A stretch of DNA of 64,000 nucleotides from Hahella chejuensis KCTC 2396 (GTDB lineage: Bacteria > Pseudomonadota > Gammaproteobacteria > Pseudomonadales > Oleiphilaceae), in the NCBI RefSeq assembly GCF_000012985.1, contig NC_007645.1, positions 3,502,501 through 3,566,500 of the forward strand, in the 5' to 3' direction. This document shows, piece after piece, positions 17,271-25,557 of this stretch. Positions within the stretch are counted from its first letter, which is position 1. Every line of letters starts with the position of its first letter. Made by a program: the position numbers and the translations under genes. The notes below the pieces were generated by a model. It was given only the letters and a program-made list of their open reading frames with translations, was not told the origin of the DNA and ran no database searches.

Positions 17271-18150
17271 GGGACGTTAGCCTCCCTGTCGCCGGGGTTT
17301 TCCGTCGCAACGCCAGATGCAGAATCGAGTCGACGCCAATAATGAGCAACAGCGCGCTGACAAACAAAACCATGCCGGCGAATCCATGCAGAAACCCCTG
17401 CCCCGCTTCATCGCCGTAGTGATAGGTGATCAAGGTCAGCGCCAGCACTCTGACGAAATTGGCGACAAACGAAATCGGAATAATAGCGATAGCAAGGGCG
17501 ACGTTACGCAGAATCGACTCATGACGGACGATATGCAGATAAAACAGCCCCATCGCTTCCAGGGTAAACAAAGTATGCAACCCCGCGCAGGCGTCGGCGA
17601 TAAGCAGCCGGTATTGGCCGACCTGTAAAATCACGCCTGACCGGGATACCGGATACCCCGCCCAGTACAGCGTCTGATCCACGGACCAGGACACTGCGGT
17701 TTTCATGGGCAGCGTCAACGCGCTCACCACCGGCCCCGGCAGCGGCGCCATAAAAATCATGAACAGCAGCGGAAACCACATCATTTTCACTGCTTCGCGG
17801 CCGCGTAACAGCAGAAGCAGCCCCGCGACCACCGGGATCTGCGAGCCGATCTCGAAAAGCAGAATGTCCTGGGAGCGCCCCAACACGTACAGAACCAGGC
17901 CCGCGCACAGGGCGGCATAGCCTTCCAACGACGCCGGAGCGCACTCAAGCCGGTGGATGTCCAGGCGTTTTTTCCAGAAAAACCAAAGCAGCAGAATGAG
18001 AATAATCGGCTCATGCCCCTGCTCACCCGACGTCCATAATGAGCCCGCCAGATCGTAGTAGGTGGGCAGATAAAGCACGACAACGCCAAGTAGCACGGGC
18101 GACCATTCGCTAATCGCCGGAATATGGGGTTGGGTGATCGTCTGCTGCAT
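17263..18150 (-). CDS. xrtB: Exosortase B (XrtB/EpsH), integral membrane transpeptidase
   Basis: Seen: 295 aa with about eight helices. The catalytic triad is visible as Cys188 in ADACAGLHTLFTLEAM, Arg234 in ANFVRVLAL and His255 in GFLHGFAGM. The CAGLHTLFTLEA context fits the XrtB type rather than XrtA (CSGLR). Role: cleaves the C-terminal PEP-CTERM sorting tail of exported proteins and probably passes them to a glycan or the surface. It sits inside an EPS operon, and a PEP-CTERM protein is encoded at 24585-25262. XrtB assignment rests on motif flavour. Confidence 0.9.
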   Translation of the reverse strand: MQQTITQPHIPAISEWSPVLLGVVVLYLPTYYDLAGSLWTSGEQGHEPIILILLLWFFWKKRLDIHRLECAPASLEGYAALCAGLVLYVLGRSQDILLFEIGSQIPVVAGLLLLLRGREAVKMMWFPLLFMIFMAPLPGPVVSALTLPMKTAVSWSVDQTLYWAGYPVSRSGVILQVGQYRLLIADACAGLHTLFTLEAMGLFYLHIVRHESILRNVALAIAIIPISFVANFVRVLALTLITYHYGDEAGQGFLHGFAGMVLFVSALLLIIGVDSILHLALRRKTPATGRLTSHA

Positions 18151-18180
18151 GATGTTTCAGTGATTTTACGCGCGTGGATT

Positions 18181-19050
18181 TCAGGTTTTGTTTAACAGAC
18201 TCCCGGCGATGGCGACGCCGTTTTGCTGCAAGTTCGCCACCAGGGATTTGAGGCCCCTGACGGCGGTTTTGTGCTGGTTCGCCACCACCAGCGCCCCGCC
18301 CGCCTGCGCGGAAATCGGCTGCGCGTCGGAGACCGTCGCCCCCGGCGGGGTATCGAAAATGACGATGTCATAGTGTTCTTTCAGCTCCGCCGTCAGGCTT
18401 GCGAAACGCGGCCTACTGAGCAGCTCCTGCGGATTGGGCGGAATCGCCCCGGCGGTCATCAAGAATAACCCCTGCAGACCGTCTATCTGTTTCACCGCAT
18501 CCCGCCAGGGAATACGGTCGGCCAGAACAGTGGAGAAGCCAAACTTATTCGCGCGCTTGAACAACTCATGCTGCCGCGGCGCGCGCAGATCCGCGTCCAC
18601 CATCAGAGTGCGTTGCCCCAGCTGGGAGAACACCACCGCCAGATTGGCGGCGACAAAACTGCGTCCTTCGCCGTGGTTGGCGCTGACGACAGACAGCGCG
18701 TTACGCCCGCTCTGCGCGTCGAACCAGCGCAGCAGCAATTGACTGCGCAGCGCCCGCAGCTGCTCAACGATATGGCTGAACGGGTTGAACGCGGCGACCA
18801 CTTCCTGACTGATGCGATCGTCGGACGCCTGCAGATAGGAGTAAACAAACTGCCGCGACAGAGCGAACTGAATATCCTGCTCCTCCAACAAACCCAGTTG
18901 CAGCGCGGCGTCGCCGAAACGCAGTCCGGGCTTGTTTTGCTGCAAACGAAGTATTTGCTCAGCCGCCTCCGGCTCCAGGCGCCCGCTGTCGATCAGGATG
19001 GCGCCGATTGATGGGGAGTGGCTGCTGAGGTTTAGAGCTTCCATGTTCAT
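18181..19050 (-). CDS. epsG: Polysaccharide co-polymerase ATPase/tyrosine kinase, EpsG
   Basis: Seen: 289 aa. Residues 1-90 are a regulatory or type-IV-pilus-ATPase-like N-terminal segment (IGAILIDSGRLEPEAAEQIL). The kinase core follows: a modified Walker A in VVSANHGEGRSFVAANLAVV (about 121-140), Walker A' LMVDADLRAP and Walker B DIVIFDTPPG. The protein stops soon after the core with no C-terminal tyrosine cluster, unlike Wzc or CapB. Its start overlaps the EpsF stop by one base (TGATG). Role: with EpsF it should control chain length by cycles of assembly. Autophosphorylation on Tyr is not obvious from sequence. Confidence 0.88.
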   Translation of the reverse strand: MNMEALNLSSHSPSIGAILIDSGRLEPEAAEQILRLQQNKPGLRFGDAALQLGLLEEQDIQFALSRQFVYSYLQASDDRISQEVVAAFNPFSHIVEQLRALRSQLLLRWFDAQSGRNALSVVSANHGEGRSFVAANLAVVFSQLGQRTLMVDADLRAPRQHELFKRANKFGFSTVLADRIPWRDAVKQIDGLQGLFLMTAGAIPPNPQELLSRPRFASLTAELKEHYDIVIFDTPPGATVSDAQPISAQAGGALVVANQHKTAVRGLKSLVANLQQNGVAIAGSLLNKT

Positions 19051-20498
19051 CAGGCTTCTCCCGCCAATGGATAAGAGCCGCCCGCCATCGCGCCGGTTTT
19101 CAGTCCCGACGGTCCGGCGGTATCGGTCTTCCCTTCTTTTTGTTTCATCATGGATACCGGCGCTTTACCCAATTGCGCCAATACAGGAACGCCAAGCGCG
19201 GATTGCAGATCCTCTATGGAGCGCACTACAGGATTACGTAACTCCAGGATCAGCGCGGCGCCAACGGACAACAGTCCTCCCAGCATCACCGCGATGACGA
19301 GATTGAGGAACAGTATAGGCTTGCTGTGCCTGAGAGGCGGCGACGCCGGCGTCAATACGGAGACATTGGTCTGCACCGTTTGCGCCTCCAACTGACTTTG
19401 CGTAAGCCGCTGGCTGATGGCGTCGAAATCCCGCTGCGCGGTTTCCACTTGGTGAGACAGAATCTGAATTTGATCATGCTGACTTTTCAGCTCCAGCATT
19501 TTCTTTTTCTGCTCCTCGATGGCTTCTTTCAACTCCGCCTGCTTGGCTTTGCTGACGCGTCCTACCGTGGAAATCGACTCCGCTATTTTGGCGGTTTCCA
19601 TACGCAGCCGGGACTTCATGCTGGCCAGCTCGGAGGCGGCGCTTTTGTATTGCGGATGATTGACGCCATAGTCTTCGGACAACTCCTGCAGCCGCGACTC
19701 CAGGCGCGCGATATCGGTCTTGAGCTGGATAATCAGCGGATTGCGCATGATCTCAGGCAGCGTGTCGCCGCCTTGATGAAAGCCCTGCTTGCTGGAGGAA
19801 TCCGTGCCTTCCGCCAGGGCCAGACTCAGTTGCGCCGTCAACTCGCCCAGCTTCTGGTTTTCAAAATCCAGGCGATCATTGGTCACCACGATGCCGGTTT
19901 GCTGCTGAAAGTCGGACAACGCTTTTTGCGCTCTTTGCAGGCGCTCGCGCTGGGTTTCGTATTGCTGTTCAAACCAGGCGGCGTATTTTCTCGCCGGCTC
20001 CGCCCGCAGATCGATAGTGGTGTCGATATAGGCCTGTGCGAAGGCGTTGGCCGCGGTGGCGGCGAAACGGGGGTCCGTCGCGCTGAACTCCACGCTGATG
20101 ACGTTGCTTTCCCGGGCGGGACTGACCTCCAGATTCTTCTTCAACCCCGGCGCCAGCCAGACAGCGAGGCTTCCCTGTCCGCCGGTTTCCTCCAGCCACT
20201 TTTCACGGGTCTCCGGGTTTTCGTCGAGTTTCAGCAGACGCACCACGCCCTGGGCGACGCGGTCGCTGGTGATGATGTCCATCTGCGTCGCCATATAACC
20301 CGGCGACATCATACCCGGCAGCACCATGCCGACAATACGGTCGGGCGTCTGCACATCCAGCACCACGGTGGTGGAGGCCGTATACTCTTTGGGAATGAGC
20401 AGGCTGACCACGGCGGTGGTCGTTATCGTGGCCAGCAGGACGCTCAACACCACCCAGCGTCGCGCCCACAGAACCAGTAATACATGTTTCAAGGTCAT
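19050..20498 (-). CDS. epsF: Chain-length determinant protein EpsF (Wzz/PCP family)
   Basis: Seen: 482 aa. TM1 is near residues 15-33 (VVLSVLLATITTTAVVSLLI). A long periplasmic region follows with coiled-coil heptads at about 185-380, then a Pro-rich VLTPASPPLRHSKPILF and TM2 (LNLVIAVMLGGLLSVGAALIL), ending with a short cytoplasmic tail. This is the classical Wzz layout. Role: sets polymer length and bridges the polymerase to the outer-membrane exporter. The cytoplasmic kinase is the separate EpsG encoded immediately downstream. Confidence 0.92.
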   Translation of the reverse strand: MTLKHVLLVLWARRWVVLSVLLATITTTAVVSLLIPKEYTASTTVVLDVQTPDRIVGMVLPGMMSPGYMATQMDIITSDRVAQGVVRLLKLDENPETREKWLEETGGQGSLAVWLAPGLKKNLEVSPARESNVISVEFSATDPRFAATAANAFAQAYIDTTIDLRAEPARKYAAWFEQQYETQRERLQRAQKALSDFQQQTGIVVTNDRLDFENQKLGELTAQLSLALAEGTDSSSKQGFHQGGDTLPEIMRNPLIIQLKTDIARLESRLQELSEDYGVNHPQYKSAASELASMKSRLRMETAKIAESISTVGRVSKAKQAELKEAIEEQKKKMLELKSQHDQIQILSHQVETAQRDFDAISQRLTQSQLEAQTVQTNVSVLTPASPPLRHSKPILFLNLVIAVMLGGLLSVGAALILELRNPVVRSIEDLQSALGVPVLAQLGKAPVSMMKQKEGKTDTAGPSGLKTGAMAGGSYPLAGEA

Positions 20499-20526
20499 TA
20501 CTTATCTTTCCTGGAACAGATCTTTC

Positions 20527-21366
20527 CTAGAACAAACTTTCGCGAATGTAGATAACGTCATCGGCGCGCACGGGGTCGTACAGCTCCGACTCTTTCAGCT
20601 CCACATCGCCTTTGGCGTCCTTGCGATACACCTTGATGCCGTTATCGGTGCCGCGCAGGCTGATTCCTCCGCCCTGGGCCAGGGCCTGTTGCACCGTCAT
20701 GTTGCGTTCGACCCGATACACGCCGGGACGCTGCACCTCGCCGTAGATATAGTAAACGGGGGCCTTATCCACGAAGATGACGTCGCCGCCCGCCACCAGG
20801 ATGTTTTCGTTACGCTCGCCCTGGGAGAAAATAGAGGGGAAGTCCACTTCTTTGTGGAACGGCCTGCCTTCGCGAATCCCTGACACTACGACAATGTCGG
20901 AGCCTGACGCAGTGACGCCGCCGGCCATCGCCAACACATCGGAAAGCCGGGTCTTCTGCGTATCCAGAGGAAAGCGGCCGGGCCGGCTCACTTGCCCCAA
21001 GACGGATACCTGATTGCCGCGAATTTCCAGTAGCGTGATGGTGACCTGCGGGTCTTTCACGTACTTGCCCTGACGCAGCCCTGCGGCGATTTGTTGCTCC
21101 GCCGCCGCCAGCGTCTCGCCGCCCAGCTGCAGACTGCCGATCAATGGGTAAGTAATACTGCCGTTTTCCGAAATACGGGTATCCAGGGTCAAATCCGGTT
21201 GTTGAAATACGTTGATGCGGATTGCATCTCCCGGCGCCAGGCGATAATTCAGGCTGGCGACCTCCGCCGCCTGAGCCGGCGTGAACAGAATCAGCGTCAA
21301 CAGACACAGCACTATCTTTGTTGGCATTTGCGTCAATTGCATGACGTAAGAAGAGAAAGCTTTCAT
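20527..21366 (-). CDS. epsE: Polysaccharide export protein EpsE (Wza-like)
   Basis: Seen: 279 aa with a signal peptide (TKIVLCLLTLILFTPAQAAE). The poly-export domain carries YRLAPGDAIRINVFQQPDL and GSITYPLIGSLQLGGET. Two SLBB-type domains follow, with VSVLGQVSRPGRFPL and YYIYGEVQRPGVYRV. No lipobox Cys is present. Role: forms the periplasmic/outer-membrane channel for EPS, working with EpsL. The start is uncertain among Met1, Met9 and Met14; Met14 gives the most typical signal peptide. Confidence 0.92.
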   Translation of the reverse strand: MKAFSSYVMQLTQMPTKIVLCLLTLILFTPAQAAEVASLNYRLAPGDAIRINVFQQPDLTLDTRISENGSITYPLIGSLQLGGETLAAAEQQIAAGLRQGKYVKDPQVTITLLEIRGNQVSVLGQVSRPGRFPLDTQKTRLSDVLAMAGGVTASGSDIVVVSGIREGRPFHKEVDFPSIFSQGERNENILVAGGDVIFVDKAPVYYIYGEVQRPGVYRVERNMTVQQALAQGGGISLRGTDNGIKVYRKDAKGDVELKESELYDPVRADDVIYIRESLF

Positions 21367-21380
21367 TTTTTCAGGCGCCG

Positions 21381-22331
21381 TTACGCATCATTTCCCAGTT
21401 GCAAAGAAACGGCGTCGGCATTGCGGATATCCTCTCCGCCATCGACGCCGGTGTTTTCATTCCCTTTTTCCCCGTCTGACGCAGGGATGGCGAGTCGCTT
21501 GAAGTCGCCGACATACTCAATGGCGGCGCTGCTTTTCAGGCGCTCGACTTCATCGGTGACGGCCTTTTTTACTTTGCGATTATGAAGAAACTGCGTGATG
21601 CGGGGCTTGGCGTCCTCTTCCGACACCGGCCTTTTCTGAGAGGCGGCCACTCTGACGACCAGATAATTGTTGGGGCCCTGGAACAGCGTCATCGCGCCGT
21701 CTTCAAGCCTGGCCACCTGGGTCAACAATTCCAGGCCGATCTGCTCTGCGGAGCGATTCGCCGCGTTGACGCGATACTGCACGCCTTCGGCTTTCAGCCA
21801 GGCGACAATGTCTTCCAGCTGCCCGGCGTTACCAACTTTATTTCTAAGCGGCGCAAGAAGTTCGTCCCGGGGCTCAATGGCGATTTCCTGCAGACTGTAT
21901 AGCTTGCGCTCGGCGAATAACGCGGGATGCTCTTGGTAATACTGATGAATTTCTTCCTGCGAGGGTTGTGAAAGCGCGCCTATCACCTGTTGCAGGTACG
22001 CCCGGGCGATGATGCTTTTCTTCATGGACTCAATCGCCATGACCACGTCGGGACTGCGGTCCAGCTTAAGCTCCACCGCCTTGTCGTAGGCGACTTGCTG
22101 CTCCACCAGCTCATCCAATGCCCGCGCCCGCGCCGTGTCGGAGCTGACGCCTTGGGCAGGCTGCTTGGCGAGTATGGCGTTAAGCTGATGAATAGAGATT
22201 TCCGAACCGTTGACTTTGGCGACCACCTGGGTTGCGTCAGTCGCCTCGCCTGCGCCGCCGCACCCGGCCAAAGAACCCGTCAGGGCGGCCAGAAAGACAA
22301 ACTTCGGAAAGGAAGTTCTATGGAGAAACAT
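21381..22331 (-). CDS. epsD: EPS-associated peptidyl-prolyl isomerase, EpsD lipoprotein
   Basis: Seen: 316 aa with a lipoprotein signal ending GSLAGCGG, SurA-like helical N-terminal region (VVAKVNGSEISIHQLNAIL) and a C-terminal PpiC-like part (about residues 140-240, YSLQEIAIEPRDELL). Start supported by AAAGGA about 7 bases upstream. It lies between EpsL and EpsE. Family knowledge: EpsD proteins of exosortase/EPS loci resemble chaperone-isomerases and may help fold the outer-membrane partner EpsL. Confidence 0.88.
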   Translation of the reverse strand: MFLHRTSFPKFVFLAALTGSLAGCGGAGEATDATQVVAKVNGSEISIHQLNAILAKQPAQGVSSDTARARALDELVEQQVAYDKAVELKLDRSPDVVMAIESMKKSIIARAYLQQVIGALSQPSQEEIHQYYQEHPALFAERKLYSLQEIAIEPRDELLAPLRNKVGNAGQLEDIVAWLKAEGVQYRVNAANRSAEQIGLELLTQVARLEDGAMTLFQGPNNYLVVRVAASQKRPVSEEDAKPRITQFLHNRKVKKAVTDEVERLKSSAAIEYVGDFKRLAIPASDGEKGNENTGVDGGEDIRNADAVSLQLGNDA

Positions 22332-22428
22332 TGCTAAATCCTTTAGTTAATATGTGCGGCGCGATTGACCACACAGTTACACATTCCTACATGTGGGCTA
22401 CATACTAAACCCAAAAATTTTTCAGTGA

Positions 22429-22443
22429 TAGTGATTCTCACTA
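22429..22443 (-). terminator. Small hairpin at the epsL stop codon, possible attenuator
   Basis: On the minus strand TAGTGA-GAA-TCACTA forms a perfect 6-bp stem that includes the epsL stop codon. A TTTTT run lies about 12 bases further on, inside AAAAATTTTT. As the operon continues into epsD, it could reduce rather than end transcription. The stem is short and AT-rich. Confidence 0.25.
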
Positions 22444-23664
22444 AAAAGTAAAGGTTAACGATAATGTCGCATTATCGCTGTTGAAATCAGCGTTCGCTTG
22501 ATTCGACGCACGCTTCTCCCGCTGCAGCGCGGCGCTTATCAGGACGTAGCTGGCGGGGCTCCAGTCGCCCCCTAAAACCAGCGTTTGCAAGCGGTCTTCG
22601 CGCGCCGGCGGGCCCGTGAGCAAACCACCTTCATAGTCCCTTTCTTCATAGCGCCAGCGGGCATGCAGACTCACCTTGGCGGAGTAACGCCACAGCGGTC
22701 CGATGGAGACCAGTCGTCGCCGGTAATAACTGCTGTTATAGAAAGCCCCGCCGCCCAGTATTTTATCGATGTCGGTCGCTGGCGAGCTTTGATAAGACGC
22801 CAGGCTCTGCTCGATCGCCGCGCTCAGGCTGGTTGAACCTGTCCATTGATAATCCAGACTCAGTCCGCCAATGGCGCCCTGGTAGTCTCGCTCACCGTAG
22901 TGATAGTGCTCGCGCTCGACATAGCCGAGACTGCCTCTGACCTTTGACTTGCCGCTGAAGATCCACAGAAAGCGCATCTCCGCAAGGGTTTGTTCAAAAC
23001 CGGAATCCACGCGGTCGGTAGTGCTGATCACGCGATTGGCGTAATCGCCGTCCGTCTTGCGCAACGAAATTGAAAGATGACTGCCGGAAGGCGCCTCGTA
23101 ACCCACTCCCAGCTCCAGTGAATCAGACTGATAGTCCCCTTCAACGCGATACAGAGAGCTGTTTTCCTGTTGATAATGAGCGCCGCCGGCCAGCAGTTTC
23201 CAGCGTCCCGCAACACGCCAGTCCGCATCAAGGTAATAGCGGCGTCGGGTGCGGATATTCTGTTCGGTTCCGGAAAAATCGGCGAAGCTGTTGATGGATT
23301 CATTGTAGTCGGCGCCGAGAACGCCCTGTAAACGGCTGGTGGCCAGCCAGTCCCACGCCGCTTCAGCCTCCCAGGCGGTGTAATCAAGATAGTCGTAATG
23401 CTGATAGCGGTGGTCGGAGAAGCGGGCGTCCAGTTTCAGGTTTTGCCGCGAGATCGACTGCTCGCCGCTGACTGCGGCGAATGCGGACACAATCTGCTCA
23501 TTGCTTTCGTTGCCGGAGGTCGACCGGAACAGATTATCTTCATGGCGCAGAAGGCTGCCTGCGCTGAATTCCCAGGCGTCGCCGACTTTCCCCTGCGCCG
23601 CTGCGCAGTAACACAATGACAGGCCCGCGGTAATCCATGCGGTAGGTTTGATCTGACAGAACAT
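22441..23664 (-). CDS. epsL: Outer-membrane beta-barrel protein EpsL of the EPS operon
   Basis: Seen: 407 aa with signal peptide (TAWITAGLSLCYCAAAQG) and then repeated amphipathic strands, with many alternating aromatic and polar residues. It ends in LSLTFTF, a C-terminal aromatic typical of barrel proteins recognised by BAM. Role: the outer-membrane pore or secretin partner of EPS export; EpsL-type proteins occur first or near-first in exosortase-type EPS operons. It is the first gene of this minus-strand operon; the promoter must lie in 23665-24072. Confidence 0.85.
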   Translation of the reverse strand: MFCQIKPTAWITAGLSLCYCAAAQGKVGDAWEFSAGSLLRHEDNLFRSTSGNESNEQIVSAFAAVSGEQSISRQNLKLDARFSDHRYQHYDYLDYTAWEAEAAWDWLATSRLQGVLGADYNESINSFADFSGTEQNIRTRRRYYLDADWRVAGRWKLLAGGAHYQQENSSLYRVEGDYQSDSLELGVGYEAPSGSHLSISLRKTDGDYANRVISTTDRVDSGFEQTLAEMRFLWIFSGKSKVRGSLGYVEREHYHYGERDYQGAIGGLSLDYQWTGSTSLSAAIEQSLASYQSSPATDIDKILGGGAFYNSSYYRRRLVSIGPLWRYSAKVSLHARWRYEERDYEGGLLTGPPAREDRLQTLVLGGDWSPASYVLISAALQREKRASNQANADFNSDNATLSLTFTF

Positions 23665-24072
23665 TTGAATTCGTCACTCACATTAAGAACGCGATCCTGC
23701 GTTCCAAAAAATTTAAGACGGACGCTGAACACCGTGCGCGTATGTCGTGAATGACTTGAACGAAGAGATACTAAGCCATGACGCACGCTTCAAGCGACGG
23801 AAAATCCAAGGTCCCTGGATGGCGTCTGTGTAGAACCAAACGAGGGCCATTCTAGAGGAGATTCCGTTTCCTTACTATTACGAAAAAGACTAACTCGGGA
23901 AGCCGGTTGCCAGCGCCCAGCCTCTTCGCCCTGGGGCTGCTTTGATGACGGAGATTGATGCGACTTACCGCGCATCAGCCGCAGATAAGCTAGACTGGTT
24001 AGGTTAAGCGGTTGAACAACAAAACAGGCCATAAGGGACCACAACAAGCTGTGATTAGGGAGAACAAAAAGG
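23665..24072. other. Divergent intergenic region upstream of the EPS operon
   Basis: No gene is seen in 408 bases. The region must hold the EPS operon promoter on the minus strand and probably one for the small gene at 24073. It contains a perfect small inverted repeat (23687-23704) close to epsL. On the minus strand a TTGAAG and a TATCTC 17 bases apart (about 23765-23793) are a weak sigma70-like pair. No sigma54 site or known operator was identified. Confidence 0.5.
23687..23704. promoter_or_regulatory. Inverted repeat in the epsL leader
   Basis: GAACGC and GCGTTC flank the 6 bases GATCCT, only about 23 bases upstream of the epsL start. Its position in the leader fits either an operator close to the start or a small RNA hairpin affecting translation. 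No regulator is assigned. Confidence 0.32.
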
Positions 24073-24366
24073 ATGACTCAATCTTTGATTGACGGCGACT
24101 GGCGCAAGCTGCTCGTTGACGACAACGTAAGCGAAGAACCCAAGCATCAGGTTATCGACGCCAAGCGCAGGCAGCTGCAGGAACTCAAAACAAGACCGGA
24201 GGCCCCCGTCCAGGTTCGGCGTCTGATCATTGCCGCCTGTGACGGCTTGGAACGTTTGAAAGGACATGTCGGCGCCGAAGAATTCTACGTTTATTACGGA
24301 CGTCTGACCGATTTGCTCAGAGTCATAGGCAAAGAACTGGAGGTGAGCGGCATCGCTGTTGATTGA
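24073..24366 (+). CDS. Small hypothetical protein (97 aa)
   Basis: Not recognised. Seen: 97 aa, charged, no membrane segment or signal peptide. The middle (QVIDAKRRQLQELKTR) and the C-terminal half (VRRLIIAACDGLERL... LTDLLRVIGKEL) look helical. GGGAG lies about 11 bases before the ATG. It is divergent from the EPS operon and might be a local cytoplasmic factor; nothing more can be said. It is kept because the frame is uninterrupted, in otherwise gene-free DNA, and its codon use resembles that of its neighbours. Confidence 0.5.
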   Translation: MTQSLIDGDWRKLLVDDNVSEEPKHQVIDAKRRQLQELKTRPEAPVQVRRLIIAACDGLERLKGHVGAEEFYVYYGRLTDLLRVIGKELEVSGIAVD

Positions 24367-24465
24367 GCGCCTGTCGCTTGCGGCCGCGGCTTCATGGAAA
24401 GCTGACCATGCGCAGGCGCCTGTGAGAGCGGGAGTGTTGGTCGCCCATGTCTCCCGCTTGCATCA

Positions 24466-24531
24466 TCAGACTTTCAATTCGTCAGACTTTCAATTCGTCA
24501 GACTATAGCTATTTGTCAGACTTTCAATTCG
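24466..24531. repeat. Short direct repeats TCAGACTTTCAATTCG (three copies)
   Basis: The 16-base unit occurs at 24466-24481, 24482-24497 and 24516-24531. A variant, TCAGACTATAGCTATTTG, fills the gap between the second and third copies. Read on the minus strand, the pieces (GTCTGACGAATTGAAA and CTGACAAATAG) match the arms and tail of the nearby palindromes, so this looks like a cluster of half elements, not a CRISPR. Confidence 0.8.
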
Positions 24532-24532
24532 C

Positions 24533-24561
24533 CAGACAAACAACGTCCGTCTATTTGTCTG
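24533..24561 (-). repeat. Palindromic element, copy 1, downstream of the PEP-CTERM gene
   Basis: CAGACAAA (24533-24540) and TTTGTCTG (24554-24561) form an 8-bp stem. On the minus strand the loop contains GACGGACG and the element is followed by GCGAATT. Related hairpins occur at 26553 and 30990, all downstream of minus-strand genes. It may act as a terminator, but there is no T run. Confidence 0.6.
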
Positions 24562-24584
24562 CAGACGACAATGTAAGAAAGAAT

Positions 24585-25262
24585 TCAGGCTTTCTGACTG
24601 CGTCGACGAGCGACATAGCCCACGATGCCCAGACCGGCCACCCACATAGCGTAGGCGTCGGCTTCCGGAACCATGGTCACAGCGGCTGCGCCGAACTGAT
24701 TGGAAGCGAAGTAAACGTCACCGATCAAGATTGAGTCAGTGGCGCCATTCAGGTTGAGGTTGATTTCGCCAAGCTTGGTTTTCCAACCATCGAAAACGCT
24801 GCTGTTGTAAGCGCCGATAATGCCTTCGTTGGCGGGGCCCGCATACCATTGAAAACTGGTGATGTTTCCGTCCACGATGGTCAAAACGCCACTGTCGCCA
24901 TCCTGGGTATCGTCAGGGGTCCAGGTAACGCCATCCGGCGCTTCCTGACGGGTCCCTTCAATACCGCCAAGCACGCCGCTCACAATCGCCAGATTCAGGC
25001 CATTGGAGTTGAGGCTCACCTGGTGCGTACCAGTCAGGTAGTTATCGAAGTTGGGAAGAATAATCTGACCGAGGAAAGTCGCGTAGGAAGCATCCTCCAT
25101 GAATATGTCAGTGTATTCGTCAATCGTTTGCTGGCTGTGATAATTCGGGTCAAATGTCAGGTCGACGCTCCCAGAAAAATCAAAAACCAGGGTGCTGGCG
25201 CTAACGCCCATACTAACCGCCGAAAGCGTTGTCGCCAGGATCGCCCCTCTAAAAGGATTCAT
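24585..25262 (-). CDS. PEP-CTERM sorting-domain protein
   Basis: Seen: 225 aa with an N-terminal signal peptide (AILATTLSAVSMGVSASTL), a beta-rich middle part and a C-terminal tail VPEADAYAMWVAGLGI followed by VGYVARRR. The tail is the complete PEP-CTERM signal: VPEA motif, a transmembrane stretch and an Arg cluster. AAGGAG lies 6-7 bases before the ATG. Role: exported, then cleaved at the tail by an exosortase, most simply the XrtB encoded at 17263-18150. The middle domain is unassigned; such proteins are thought to associate with the EPS or biofilm matrix. Confidence 0.93.
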   Translation of the reverse strand: MNPFRGAILATTLSAVSMGVSASTLVFDFSGSVDLTFDPNYHSQQTIDEYTDIFMEDASYATFLGQIILPNFDNYLTGTHQVSLNSNGLNLAIVSGVLGGIEGTRQEAPDGVTWTPDDTQDGDSGVLTIVDGNITSFQWYAGPANEGIIGAYNSSVFDGWKTKLGEINLNLNGATDSILIGDVYFASNQFGAAAVTMVPEADAYAMWVAGLGIVGYVARRRSQKA

Positions 25263-25557
25263 GTTTAACTCCTTGTTTTATTGGGTTGAGGTCCATTTCC
25301 ACAGGCGATACAAAGTTTCTAACCAATACGACTCATCATAGAAATACGACGTCGCCGACATGCATGATACTCACTGGCGTAAAAAAAACACAACCGTTGA
25401 CCCAAGAAAAGTCGGGCGGTCCTATGTCTTCTTTTACAACCTGATCATGATGTCGAACGACGTAATAAAAAGTTCTTATTCACGAGATGCAATCCGCTGG
25501 ACCGCCAGCCGCAGGATCGCCGCACAAATAGATTCTACGACCTGACGGACGGCGTCA

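Noticed and set aside
19326-20480. 384-codon open frame on the plus strand
   Set aside because: Fully antisense to epsF, whose membrane and coiled-coil layout is convincing.
24466-24531. CRISPR-like direct repeats
   Set aside because: Units are 16-18 bp, directly abutting with no spacers, and there are no cas genes.
25360-25545. Small plus-strand open frame in the gap before the sulfotransferase
   Set aside because: Low-complexity start, no ribosome-binding site, and composition unlike the coding neighbours.
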